A stretch of 64,000 nt of DNA from Actinomycetes bacterium (lineage in GTDB: Bacteria > Actinomycetota > Actinomycetes > Mycobacteriales > Mycobacteriaceae). The stretch lies in NCBI GenBank assembly GCA_029780675.1, contig JAKOYE010000092.1:1-64000 (forward strand). The letters run 5' to 3'. Every line of letters starts with the position of its first letter. The stretch's first letter is position 1. Positions 8,665 through 16,624 of this stretch are shown one piece after another. Under the pieces are notes generated by a model. The model made no database searches and was not told where the DNA came from. It was given only the letters and a program-made list of their open reading frames with translations. The position numbers were made by a program, and so were the translations under genes.

Positions 8665-9879
8665 ATGTCCGGGGTGTTCACGCGGCTGGTCGGTCAAGGC
8701 GAGGTCGAGGCCGAATTGATGTCCGCGGCCGTGGCGGCGCGTCGTGATCCCGCTCACGAACAGGCCGCTTCGGGAGCTATGACACATGCCTGGCTGATCA
8801 CCGGTCCGCCCGGTTCCGGACGGTCGATCGCGGCGCTGTGTTTCGCCGCGGCACTGCAGTGCACCGACCCGGAGCGTCCGGGTTGTGGTGTCTGCCGTGC
8901 CTGCACCACGACGATGGCCGGTACGCACGCCGATGTGCGGCGCGTCGTTCCCGAGGGGCTGTCGATCGGGGTCGACGAGATGCGTGCCATCGTCGCCGCC
9001 GCTTCCCGGCGGCCGAGCACCGGGCGCTGGCAGATCGTCGTCATCGAGGATGCCGACCGGTTGACCGAGGGCGCCGGCAACGCCCTGCTGAAGGTGGTGG
9101 AGGAGCCCCCGCCGTCGACGGTGTTCCTGTTGTGCGCGCCGTCGGTGGACCCTGAGGACATCGCGATCACGCTGCGCTCCCGGTGCCGGCACGTGGCCCT
9201 GGTGACGCCCACCACGGCGGCGATCGCCGAGGTGCTGGTCGGGGTCGACGGGCTCGACGCCGAGCAGGCTCAGTGGGCCGCCGCGGTGAGCGGTGGGCAT
9301 GTCGGACGAGCACGCCGACTGGCCACCGACCCGGATGCCCGTGACCGCCGGGCGCGGGCGCTCGGGCTGGCCCGCGATGCGGCCACACCGGCCCGGGCCT
9401 ACGCCGCTGCCGAGGAACTGGTCGCCGCGGCGGAGGCGGAGGCGCGCGCGCTCACCGTCGGACGTAACGAGGTGGAAGTGGAGGAACTCCGCACCGCCCT
9501 GGGGGCGGGTGGAACGGGTAAGGGCGCGGCCGGAGCGATGCGCGGCTCGGTCGGTGCGATGAAAGATCTTGAGCGACGACAGAAGTCGCGACAGACCAGA
9601 GCCTCCCGCGACGCCCTGGACCGGGCACTGCTCGACCTGGCTACCTACTTCCGTGACGCTCTGATGATCGCCGGCGGCGCATCGGGGGTGGTGCCGAATC
9701 ACCCAGATATGGCCGAACGGGCCGCCGCGTTGGCGGCCCACGCGACCCCGGAGCAGTTGCTGCGCTGTGTCGAGGCCGTGCTGGCCTGTCGCGAGGCGCT
9801 GGCGATGAACGTCAAGCCGAAGTTCGCGGTGGATGCCCTTGTCGCGACCGTGGGCGAGCAACTGCGGCGCGCGGGGTAG
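8665..9879 (+). CDS. holB: DNA polymerase III subunit delta' (clamp loader)
   Basis: AAA+ subunit of the sliding-clamp loader, 404 residues. A P-loop-like GPPGSGRS has Arg where ATP-binding paralogues have Lys, as expected for a subunit that need not hydrolyse ATP. A zinc-binding cysteine cluster (CTDPERPGCGVCRAC) follows. The second acidic box is VVIEDAD, and the SRC motif is LRSRCRHV. It corresponds to Rv3644c. The start ATG is at 8665, divergent from the cyclase, and tRNA-Thr lies 37 nt downstream. Confidence 0.92.
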   Translation: MSGVFTRLVGQGEVEAELMSAAVAARRDPAHEQAASGAMTHAWLITGPPGSGRSIAALCFAAALQCTDPERPGCGVCRACTTTMAGTHADVRRVVPEGLSIGVDEMRAIVAAASRRPSTGRWQIVVIEDADRLTEGAGNALLKVVEEPPPSTVFLLCAPSVDPEDIAITLRSRCRHVALVTPTTAAIAEVLVGVDGLDAEQAQWAAAVSGGHVGRARRLATDPDARDRRARALGLARDAATPARAYAAAEELVAAAEAEARALTVGRNEVEVEELRTALGAGGTGKGAAGAMRGSVGAMKDLERRQKSRQTRASRDALDRALLDLATYFRDALMIAGGASGVVPNHPDMAERAAALAAHATPEQLLRCVEAVLACREALAMNVKPKFAVDALVATVGEQLRRAG

Positions 9880-9916
9880 ACTCTGTCGTCGGTGTCCGGT
9901 CAGGTATGGGCACCAC

Positions 9917-9992
9917 GCCGCCTTAGCTCAGTCGGCAGAGCGATTCACTCGTAATGAATAGGTCAGGGGTTCGATTCCCCTAGGCGGCTCCA
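9917..9992 (+). tRNA. tRNA-Thr (anticodon CGT)
   Basis: A 76-nt cloverleaf. The acceptor GCCGCCT (9917-9923) pairs with AGGCGGC (9982-9988). The anticodon stem ATTCA/TGAAT encloses the loop CTCGTAA with CGT at 9950-9952. The T arm is AGGGGTTCGATTCCCCT, and CCA is encoded (9990-9992). It reads ACG codons. Confidence 0.97.
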
Positions 9993-10016
9993 TCCAACAG
10001 CGGAAACGGTGTCACA

Positions 10017-10033
10017 CCGGGCCGCTGGCCCGG
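10017..10033 (+). terminator. Hairpin after tRNA-Thr
   Basis: CCGGGCC (10017-10023), a 3-nt loop and GGCCCGG (10027-10033) form a perfect 7-bp stem 24 nt after the tRNA. There is no T run. Confidence 0.5.
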
Positions 10034-10442
10034 CCACGATCCGGGAGTCCGACACTACCGCGTGAACGGGTTCACCGGTGCCGTGCCGAATGACTGGCAA
10101 GGGAGTGCGTGAGCGGCGACCTGCACCCGGCCGGAACCACTACACTCGGCGTCGGCTGCGCCGCGATCTCTCACCCCCCCGAAGGATCGCGTGACGCGCC
10201 ACGAACGGCCGTTGTTCGCCAACCACCACCCGGCGGCAACGGCCGTTCCCGTTTGGAACCCTCCACCTTCCTGATAGGACTACTCCCGAACCGGACCGCG
10301 TCGGGCCATGTCGGTGTTTACATCGGGCCACGTAAAGCGTTGGGGCGCAAGACTGTGGCCGTTTCCACCCGTCCCGGTGCGGATGTCGACGAAGATGGTC
10401 GTGTCCTGGTGCGGTGAGGATCCTCGACAGGAGGCGATGGGA
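10034..10442. other. Non-coding stretch, nothing firm
   Basis: About 400 bp between the tRNA terminator and the small exported-protein gene. A GTG-started frame from 10109 has an acceptable ribosome site (AGGGAG), but its 102-residue product is low-complexity and shows no domain, so it is not called. The promoter for the next gene should lie here. No clear -10/-35 pair could be chosen. Confidence 0.4.
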
Positions 10443-10679
10443 ATGTCGGTCCAGCGAATGGCGCTCGGTCTTGCAGGTCTGGCACTGGGCGGTATGGCCG
10501 CGGTGACGGTCTGGTCAGATGTGCTGTCCAACCCCGGCGTCATCGAGGAGAGGCGGACGTCATCGCCGGGAACGGCGACGGCGACGACGGACCGGGCACC
10601 GCATTCCTACTCGGCGGTTGTGCCGACCAGCGTTTGCGCCAAGCCTGAACTGGCCTGTCAGCCGGCGCACACGCACTGA
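10443..10679 (+). CDS. Small exported or membrane-anchored protein, unknown
   Basis: Product of 78 residues. It has an N-terminal hydrophobic segment (MALGLAGLALGGMAAVTVW) and then a Ser/Thr-rich, probably external tail with two cysteines near the C-terminus (VCAKPELACQP). A strong ribosome site CAGGAGG (10428-10434) lies 8 nt before ATG 10443 and only 2 nt before the upstream in-frame ATG 10437, so 10443 is preferred. No family was recognised. The two cysteines could form a disulphide. Confidence 0.6.
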   Translation: MSVQRMALGLAGLALGGMAAVTVWSDVLSNPGVIEERRTSSPGTATATTDRAPHSYSAVVPTSVCAKPELACQPAHTH

Positions 10680-10721
10680 ACGTCGGCGCCTGCCGCGAGT
10701 CTGCGCCGAGCAGGAGTCGCG

Positions 10722-11259
10722 GTGGCGGATCCTCACCGAGACTGCCCGCCACGATGGCTGATCGGCCTGGCGTTGGTGGCGATGTTCGGCGATTCCCGCC
10801 GGCAGGGCACTGCCCACGACCCCGACGGTCATTCCCGCGCCGGCCCCGCAACGTGGCTGCTGATGGTGCCGATCGTGGTGCTGACCTTCGTGGCTCCACT
10901 GGCGTTTCGCCCGCAGGCCAGGATGCCCGGCGTCAGCGCGGTGCCGACTGAGGCGTTGCGACGGCCGTTTCCGCCGCTGCCGGCCGGCCGGGCACCGGAG
11001 GTCTCGGGTGCCCAACGTGATGCTCCGGGCGGCCCAGGACTCGGCCGGAACCCTCAACGGCAGCCTGTGATCTACCCCGTGATCGGGTTCAACCTCCGGG
11101 ACGGCGGCCGCGACGGCCGGCGGTTAACCGGAGCACACCTGGGTACCAGTGGAAGGCGCCATCGTGCCCGAACCGCCCGATGGCGATTCCTCAGCGATTC
11201 CCACGTCGGAGATCGCCACCGTTACCGAGATCGACGCGCCGACGGACGTGTGCACCTGA
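10722..11259 (+). pseudogene. Probable decayed small membrane-protein gene
   Basis: GTG 10722 follows a good ribosome site (CAGGAG 10711-10716). The first part reads as a two-span membrane protein (RWLIGLALVAMF and ATWLLMVPIVVLTFVAP). Protein-like sequence then continues in a different frame: 11014-11070 reads VPNVMLRAAQDSAGTLNGSL and stops. Another segment in that same frame, 11140-11259, reads VPVEGAIVPEPP...TDVCT and stops. The original frame stays open to 11573, but only because it runs antisense through the His-rich gene. This pattern suggests frameshift decay. A short functional protein is the alternative. Confidence 0.35.
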
Positions 11260-11294
11260 CCGTCCTCCGTGAACTGCTGCCAGCCGAATCGGCG

Positions 11295-11552
11295 TCAGTG
11301 TTCGTGCACGTGATCGTCGTGCTGGAAGTGCCGGTGGCCGTCGTGCAGGTGATCGACGTGGTCATCGTGCGGAATCTTCTCGCAGTCGTCGTCCTCGGTG
11401 TGCGGGGCACCGTGATCCGCGTGGATCTTCGCCTCCGGATGGCGCTCCCCGTCGTGGATGTGATCGACGTGATCTCCGTGCACGACGGTCTCATGCCCGT
11501 CACCCGGCAGGTGCTCGTGATCGCTGGGTTCGGTGTGCGGTCCAGGTGTCAT
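11295..11552 (-). CDS. Histidine-rich metal-binding protein
   Basis: A short acidic protein of 85 residues with about a quarter His and many Asp, built from repeated HGDHVDHIHDG-like units. These occur at about residues 25-38 and again at 60-73, ending DDHVHEH. Such proteins bind Zn2+ or other transition metals, and related mycobacterial ones are often annotated as zinc-related. Ribosome site GGAGGAG lies 5 nt before the ATG at 11552. It lies 73 nt downstream of the PGRS-like gene on the same strand, so co-transcription is possible. No metal-regulator box was recognised. Confidence 0.75.
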   Translation of the reverse strand: MTPGPHTEPSDHEHLPGDGHETVVHGDHVDHIHDGERHPEAKIHADHGAPHTEDDDCEKIPHDDHVDHLHDGHRHFQHDDHVHEH

Positions 11553-11625
11553 CGCTACTCCTCCGAATGCTGAATCTGAATTCCTAACACCAATAGTGCC
11601 ACCTTCGTCGTCGAAGGTTCCGGCC

Positions 11626-14600
11626 CTACTGCGCCGGCAGGGCCGAAACCACCGTCGTGTCATACAGATTGGACTGCCAGGCAGTCATGAAGGCCGCCAG
11701 GGGAACCGCCAACCCCTTGGGGTACTTGAGGTCGCCGTTCTCTTCCTTCAGTCCCTGCCACCCGGGCCCGCTGTCATTGAGGTAGACGGTGCCGTCCTTG
11801 GTGTCGATGCCGATCACCACTACGAAGTGGTTCGGGCTCACATAGTCCGGTTTGGTGACCTCCTCCTCTTCGCCGACCGCGGTCCAGATGGACTGCGAGT
11901 TGACGAAGACGATGGGCGCATTCCCCTTCGCCAGTTCGAATTTCAGGTCGTTGAGGGCGCGTTGCCCGTCGGCGATGGTCGCCACTTCCACGGTCTTACC
12001 GTCGATCACGGCCTGCGTGGTGTACCGGACGTTCTTGGTGTCGACGGGATAGTACAACTTGAGCATCGCTGCGAGGTCCGGCATGAAGACGCCTTCCTGG
12101 ATGTACTCGTCGAGGTACATCTTCCGGCCGGGAACCACCGTGCTGTTGGTGATCTTGGCGTAGTTGACGATCTCCTCCTCGGAGGGCTTCTTGTCCAGCG
12201 ACCCCAGCACCTGGCCGATCGCCATTGCACCGGCCATGGGACCGCAGTTCTCGTAACTCTGCTTGACCCAGTACTTCGAGTTCTCCCCGGGGTTCCCGTA
12301 GTCGCCGGTACCGTTGACGGTGAGAGTGATCTCCTGGGTCTGGACGCTGGGCTGGGCCAGCTTCATGGAGACGGCCCAGGCTTGCAGTGTGTTCTGCAGG
12401 CCGCCGAGGAATCCCGGCAGCTGTGATCCGGCATTGCTGCCGGCGACGACGAACGAATCGGTGATACCGGGGCCGATCAGCTTTTCGTTGACGGTGTAGA
12501 CGTACTTGCCAGTGTCCGGATCCAACACAACCTTTCCGTATCGCGGTTGGGTGATTACGGCGTATGTGCTGTTGAAGCCGGTGTTGGAGCTGAAGACAAC
12601 GCTGCCCTCGATGAGTTTTGTGTCACCGCGGTTGGGTCCCTGGGTGGTGGTCGCCGTCGGTTGGACGTTGAACAGCGTGTAGTTGAGCCACTGTGTGAGC
12701 TGATCGGCGAGGGGCTCGTCATCCTCCGAAGAGGATCCGGCGGAAGCGGGGTTCGGGCTTCCGTTCGGCCCGCTGTGGCCCTGATCGCCGTAGGACCCTT
12801 CACTGTCGCCAGTGCCCTTTCCGCCCCGACCGCCGCCGCCGCCGTCGCCGCCGAAGCCACCCTTGCCCCGGCCTGCACCGCCGTCGGCGCCGGCATCGCC
12901 GCCCATACCTCCGGTCCCACCGCCGATGCCGTCCAGCGCGGCCTCTTTGCCGGAACCGGCGTTACCGCCCTGACCGCCGTCGCCGCCCGCTCCGCCGCCG
13001 CCACTGGGCTGGGCGGGCGTTCCTGCACCGCCCAGCCCGCCGGCACCGCCGAGTCCTGGGTCGCCGCCGCGGCCGGCGAAGCCGATCCGCTCGTCCTTGT
13101 CGTTGACGCCGCTGCCGCCGCCGCCGCCGGCTCCGCCCACACCGCCGTCGCCGCCCTTGCCGGCGGAGCCAGACGATGTCGCTGCGCCACCGACACCACC
13201 GACACCACCCTTGCCCCCGTTACCGCCGTTACCGCCGACCAGGTCTGGTACCGAGGTGTTCTGGCCGGCGCCGCCATCGCCACCCTTGCCGCCCTCGCCG
13301 CCGGCACCGCTACGCCCTGGGGCGCCGTTCGACGGAAGGAGGAACAGGTACGCGCCGGCTCCTGCCTCGCCGCCGTTGGTGCTACCGGTGCCGCCCTTGC
13401 CGCCCTGTCCGCCATCTCCACCATGTGCACCTGGACCGGTGCCTGTTGCGTCGTCCCACGTGAAGCCGGCGCCGCCGTTACCGCCGGCACCGCCGTCACC
13501 GGCCGGGCCGCCGTTGCCGCCGAGCCCGAGAATCCGGCTGCCGTTGCCGCCGGCGCCGCCCTTGCCGCCGGCGCCTCCGTCAAGGCCGTCAGTGCCGTTG
13601 AGGGTGAGCTGACTGCCGTTGACCCCGACACCGCCCTTCTGGCCGGAACCGCCACCACCGCCGTTCCCGCCCTTACCGAGTAGCGAAAGGAGGCCGACAT
13701 CGCCGCCCCGGGCGCCGTTCCCGCCGGCGAGTCCGCCGTTGCCGCCGTTGCCGCCGTTACCGCTCCACAGCCCGCCGTTGCCGCCGACGCCGCCGTCGCC
13801 ACCGGTGCCCGGCCGGTCGCTGGTCTCGGGCCCTTCGCCGCCGTTGCCGCCGTTGCCGCCGTTGGCGAACAGCGACAGGAGCCCGCCGCTGCCGCCCCGG
13901 CCGCCGACACCTGCGGTCGTGCCGCCGCCCCCGGTGCCGCCGTCGCCGGCGATTCCGGACAGCGACAGCAGGCCGGTGTCACCACCGGCGGCGCCCCTGC
14001 CGCCGACGGCGCCGATGCCGTAACCGGTACCGCCCGCGCCCCCGGTGCCCCCGTTGCCGTACAACAGTCCGCCCGCGGCCCCGGCCCCGCCGTCGCCGCC
14101 TGCGTGGCCCGCAACGACCGGTCCACCGAAGGTTTGTAGGGCCCCGCCGGCGCCGCCGTTGCCGCCGTTGCCGATCAGACCGGTGGCCCCGCCGGCGCCG
14201 CCCGCCCCGCCGGCGGTGGGCGACAGCGCTCCGGCGCCGCCGTTGCCGCCGTTTCCGCTCACCCAGCCGCCGTGGCCGCCGTTGCCGCCGCGGCCGGAGT
14301 TCACCGCGAGAATGCCGGCCCCGCCGTTGCCGCCGTTGCCGAACAGCCCGGCCGCGCCGCCGTTGCCGCCGTTGTAACCGTTGCCACCGTTACCGAGCAG
14401 GCCGCTGTTGCCGCCGTGGCAGGCTGAAATACCGATGCACGTTTCCGCGGTAAACGAAAAGCCATTGCCGACGAGGAGTCCCGCGTCGGGATGCTCCGCC
14501 GTGCCGTTGCCGAAGAAGACGTCCCACAGAGTCCACGCGGCCTCGGCCGCGGCGCTCGGTCCGCGGAACGCCGTCGCGACCGCACTTGTCGCCGCGGCAC

Positions 14601-15225
14601 CCGGAGCCGGGTGCTGGTCGGGGCGACTCAGGCTGCTCACCGACAGCAGCAACGGCGCCGTCCACCCGGAGTCCGGGGCGTCGCCGGACCGCCGCGCCGG
14701 CCGGATGCGTGACTCCGCCAGTCGGGGTGCGGTGGCTTGGGCTGCGATCTGATCGGTGTCGACCGCAGCGCCATCGACAGACACGGGCGGCGGGGGGATT
14801 GCTGCGGCCGCCGAGCGTGGTGTGGCGGCAGGGTCAGCGGTCAGTGCGTGCCCGCCGAGCGTCTCGGATGAGGTCACCCGGGTCGTCTCGACCTGGACCG
14901 CGGCCCGTGCTCGGGTGACAGCGGGGGCGGAGCCGCCGGGTCGCCGCACCTCTGCGCGGGTGGGACTGTGCGACGAGCGTGACCGTTCGGCAGTCTCGAC
15001 GCGACCCTCGGCCGACGCAGAGATTCTCGTGTTGCTCGCCGCCGAGTCGGTCCCAGCGGTCGTGTCGGCGGCGGCGGTGGCCGGCAACCACCAGATCGTC
15101 GCACCCACGCCGAGGGCGAAGGCCAGGGCGCCGACTCTGCCCACGTGCTGCGATGTGCCGCGCGGACAATCGAATTGAGGCCCTGCCTGTGCTGCGCGGG
15201 TTCCGGAAATCGTGGACTGAGCCAT
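11626..15225 (-). CDS. Secreted PGRS-like glycine-rich protein with C-terminal C39-type cysteine peptidase domain
   Basis: A 1199-residue protein. Residues 25-53 form an export signal ([18 protein letters not shown]...AAAD) of a kind recalled from mycobacterial surface proteins. No PE domain is present. An Ala/Ser/Thr linker leads to about 580 residues of GGxGGxGG repeats (240-820) with NGGNGGAGG blocks. A beta-sandwich-like segment at about 850-960 has [18 protein letters not shown], a VCBS/Ig-like signature. The end resembles Peptidase_C39_2, with Cys994 ([10 protein letters not shown]), His1133 (PNHFVVVIG) and Asp1151 (LNDSGPG) as the likely triad. Ribosome site GAGGAAA precedes ATG 15225. 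The protease substrate is unknown. Confidence 0.85.
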   Translation of the reverse strand: MAQSTISGTRAAQAGPQFDCPRGTSQHVGRVGALAFALGVGATIWWLPATAAADTTAGTDSAASNTRISASAEGRVETAERSRSSHSPTRAEVRRPGGSAPAVTRARAAVQVETTRVTSSETLGGHALTADPAATPRSAAAAIPPPPVSVDGAAVDTDQIAAQATAPRLAESRIRPARRSGDAPDSGWTAPLLLSVSSLSRPDQHPAPGAAATSAVATAFRGPSAAAEAAWTLWDVFFGNGTAEHPDAGLLVGNGFSFTAETCIGISACHGGNSGLLGNGGNGYNGGNGGAAGLFGNGGNGGAGILAVNSGRGGNGGHGGWVSGNGGNGGAGALSPTAGGAGGAGGATGLIGNGGNGGAGGALQTFGGPVVAGHAGGDGGAGAAGGLLYGNGGTGGAGGTGYGIGAVGGRGAAGGDTGLLSLSGIAGDGGTGGGGTTAGVGGRGGSGGLLSLFANGGNGGNGGEGPETSDRPGTGGDGGVGGNGGLWSGNGGNGGNGGLAGGNGARGGDVGLLSLLGKGGNGGGGGSGQKGGVGVNGSQLTLNGTDGLDGGAGGKGGAGGNGSRILGLGGNGGPAGDGGAGGNGGAGFTWDDATGTGPGAHGGDGGQGGKGGTGSTNGGEAGAGAYLFLLPSNGAPGRSGAGGEGGKGGDGGAGQNTSVPDLVGGNGGNGGKGGVGGVGGAATSSGSAGKGGDGGVGGAGGGGGSGVNDKDERIGFAGRGGDPGLGGAGGLGGAGTPAQPSGGGGAGGDGGQGGNAGSGKEAALDGIGGGTGGMGGDAGADGGAGRGKGGFGGDGGGGGRGGKGTGDSEGSYGDQGHSGPNGSPNPASAGSSSEDDEPLADQLTQWLNYTLFNVQPTATTTQGPNRGDTKLIEGSVVFSSNTGFNSTYAVITQPRYGKVVLDPDTGKYVYTVNEKLIGPGITDSFVVAGSNAGSQLPGFLGGLQNTLQAWAVSMKLAQPSVQTQEITLTVNGTGDYGNPGENSKYWVKQSYENCGPMAGAMAIGQVLGSLDKKPSEEEIVNYAKITNSTVVPGRKMYLDEYIQEGVFMPDLAAMLKLYYPVDTKNVRYTTQAVIDGKTVEVATIADGQRALNDLKFELAKGNAPIVFVNSQSIWTAVGEEEEVTKPDYVSPNHFVVVIGIDTKDGTVYLNDSGPGWQGLKEENGDLKYPKGLAVPLAAFMTAWQSNLYDTTVVSALPAQ

Positions 15226-15384
15226 CTCTGTTTCCTCGTTGCGTCGAATTGGAGATCCGCCGCAGTCCTTGCTCGCCGCAGCACACCGATTGCGAAGCCC
15301 ACCCTAAGTAGGGTCACGTAATGTCGGCGGGATTTCGGGGGATTTCTGTGCCGGCGAACGCCATTTCTGTCAGAGTCCGCTGGG

Positions 15385-15945
15385 ATGCTGAGCGTCATGT
15401 TCGAGACCACGCCACCATCGCCGCCGCCACCGCCCAAGGCCGAGGGCTTTGACGCCGAGGGGGGTGCGGCCGGGGACACCGTTACCGGGGCCTTCCAGGT
15501 GGAGTTGGAGGACCCGATTGCCGCCGTCGTCGCCGTCGACCTGTCGCGGCTGTTCGTCGGACTCTGCCTGAGTTGGGCTGAACCGATGGTCGCCGACCTC
15601 GCCGCGCGGGAGTCGATGTTGCGCAAGGCCGGTGGGTCCGCACTGGTGGAGCGGTTGCTCGCCCAGCGGTTCTACCGTCGCATCGAACCGCACGTTCTGC
15701 GGATGCTCGACACCTGCGTGACACTGGAGCATGCCGAAGCCGCACTCGCCCGTCTGGAGGACGTGCTGCGCGCACGGTTCAGCGAGGTGGTGCGCACCGC
15801 AACGAGTTACCTGCTCAGCCACGACCGGGATTGCGCGATCCAGATGGTCGCGGTCTCGACCACCATGGCGGCCCGTGAAGTGCGGACTGACGTTTCCGAC
15901 ATCCTGGCGGCACGGCGGAGAGGAGGTGGCAACGCAGAGGGCTGA
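15385..15945 (+). CDS. Unknown protein, mostly helical
   Basis: Product of 186 residues from ATG 15385; ATG 15397 is an alternative. It starts with a proline run (PPSPPPPP) and is then mainly alpha-helical, with a hydrophobic helix near 55-65 (LFVGLCLSW) that is too short for a certain membrane span. No catalytic motif or known family was recognised. It is divergent from the PGRS-like gene across 159 bp and lies 27 nt before vapB. Confidence 0.6.
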   Translation: MLSVMFETTPPSPPPPPKAEGFDAEGGAAGDTVTGAFQVELEDPIAAVVAVDLSRLFVGLCLSWAEPMVADLAARESMLRKAGGSALVERLLAQRFYRRIEPHVLRMLDTCVTLEHAEAALARLEDVLRARFSEVVRTATSYLLSHDRDCAIQMVAVSTTMAAREVRTDVSDILAARRRGGGNAEG

Positions 15946-15948
15946 TTA

Positions 15949-15971
15949 CCATCAGATTGGTAGGCTGATGG
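15949..15971 (+). promoter_or_regulatory. Candidate VapB/VapBC operator
   Basis: The inverted repeat CCATCAG (15949-15955) - 9 nt - CTGATGG (15965-15971) ends 1 nt before the vapB start codon. VapB antitoxins commonly autoregulate through such palindromes; the assignment here is inference. Confidence 0.5.
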
Positions 15972-15972
15972 C

Positions 15973-16206
15973 ATGCGGACAACCATCGACAAGGCAGGTC
16001 GCGTGGTCATTCCTAAGGCGCTGCGGGATCAGGCCGGCATCGTTGCCGGAGAGGTGGAAATCTCCCTCGTCGGTGCCGCCATCAGGATCGAAAGCGTGAC
16101 CGCTGACACCCTCGTCGAGGCCAACGGAGTGTTGTTCCTCCCGGCCGACGGACCGGAGCTCGATGAGGATGCCGTGCGGGAATTGCGCCTTGCCGACCAG
16201 CGCTGA
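15973..16206 (+). CDS. vapB: VapB-type antitoxin (AbrB/MazE-like)
   Basis: Product of 77 residues. The N-terminal SpoVT/AbrB-like swapped-hairpin DNA-binding domain (MRTTIDKAGRVVIPKALR) is followed by a short C-terminal region that should wrap the toxin. It neutralises the PIN ribonuclease encoded next and probably represses its own promoter. The toxin gene overlaps it by 44 nt, so the two are co-translated. Confidence 0.88.
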   Translation: MRTTIDKAGRVVIPKALRDQAGIVAGEVEISLVGAAIRIESVTADTLVEANGVLFLPADGPELDEDAVRELRLADQR

Positions 16207-16612
16207 ACACGTTCTGCTGGACACCAGTGCGGCACTGGCGCTGGTTCAGCGGGAGAACCCCTTCCACCGGGCCGCCACGGGCCGGCTCCTGACCTGCCGC
16301 CGAGGAATGTCCGGACACGCCGCAGTCGAGTTGCAGTCGGTCCTCACCCGGTTGCCACCGCCCCAACGGCTCGACCCGTTGACAGCGCTGCGTCTCTACG
16401 AGGTCAATTTCCCGCATTCCCGGTTCCTCACTACGACTGACACGTCCGAACTGCTGCGGGAATTCGCCGCGCTGGGACTGGCCGGCGGCGCGGTGTACGA
16501 CGGACTTGTCGCGGCTGCGGCCCGCGAGCACCGGTTGCCGCTAATCACCTGCGACCGGCGGGCAGAACCGACGTACCAGGCGCTGGGCGCCGTCTACGAA
16601 CTGCTCCGGTAA
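16163..16612 (+). CDS. vapC: VapC-type PIN-domain ribonuclease toxin
   Basis: PIN-fold RNase of a type II toxin-antitoxin pair, expected to cut a specific RNA. Conserved acidic residues are visible: Asp in VLLDTSAAL, Glu in AAVELQSVL, Asp in GGAVYDGLVAAAA and Asp in LITCDRRAEP. ATG 16163 has a ribosome site (GGAG, 4 nt away) and gives 149 residues. TTG 16190 would start closer to the PIN core, so the N-terminus is uncertain. Family members differ in target, which cannot be read from sequence. Confidence 0.87.
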   Translation: MRMPCGNCALPTSAEHVLLDTSAALALVQRENPFHRAATGRLLTCRRGMSGHAAVELQSVLTRLPPPQRLDPLTALRLYEVNFPHSRFLTTTDTSELLREFAALGLAGGAVYDGLVAAAAREHRLPLITCDRRAEPTYQALGAVYELLR

Positions 16613-16624
16613 CCGTCCGCCGCG

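Noticed and set aside
10109..10417. 102-codon frame after tRNA-Thr with a fair ribosome site
   Set aside because: No domain, skewed composition and overlap with the likely promoter of the next gene.
11260..11573. Hydrophobic C-terminal part of the plus-strand frame from 10722
   Set aside because: Its Val/Ile-rich spans are the antisense reading of repeated His/Asp codons in the His-rich gene, which has its own strong ribosome site.
12547..14600. Long plus-strand frames rich in Pro or Ala opposite the PGRS region
   Set aside because: These are antisense images of GGxGG codons (GCC/CCG). The minus-strand protein has signal, repeats and peptidase domain.
11626..15225. Calling the protein a PE_PGRS member
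   Set aside because: The N-terminus is a signal peptide and linker without the PE fold or its Pro-Glu motif; only the repeat is PGRS-like.
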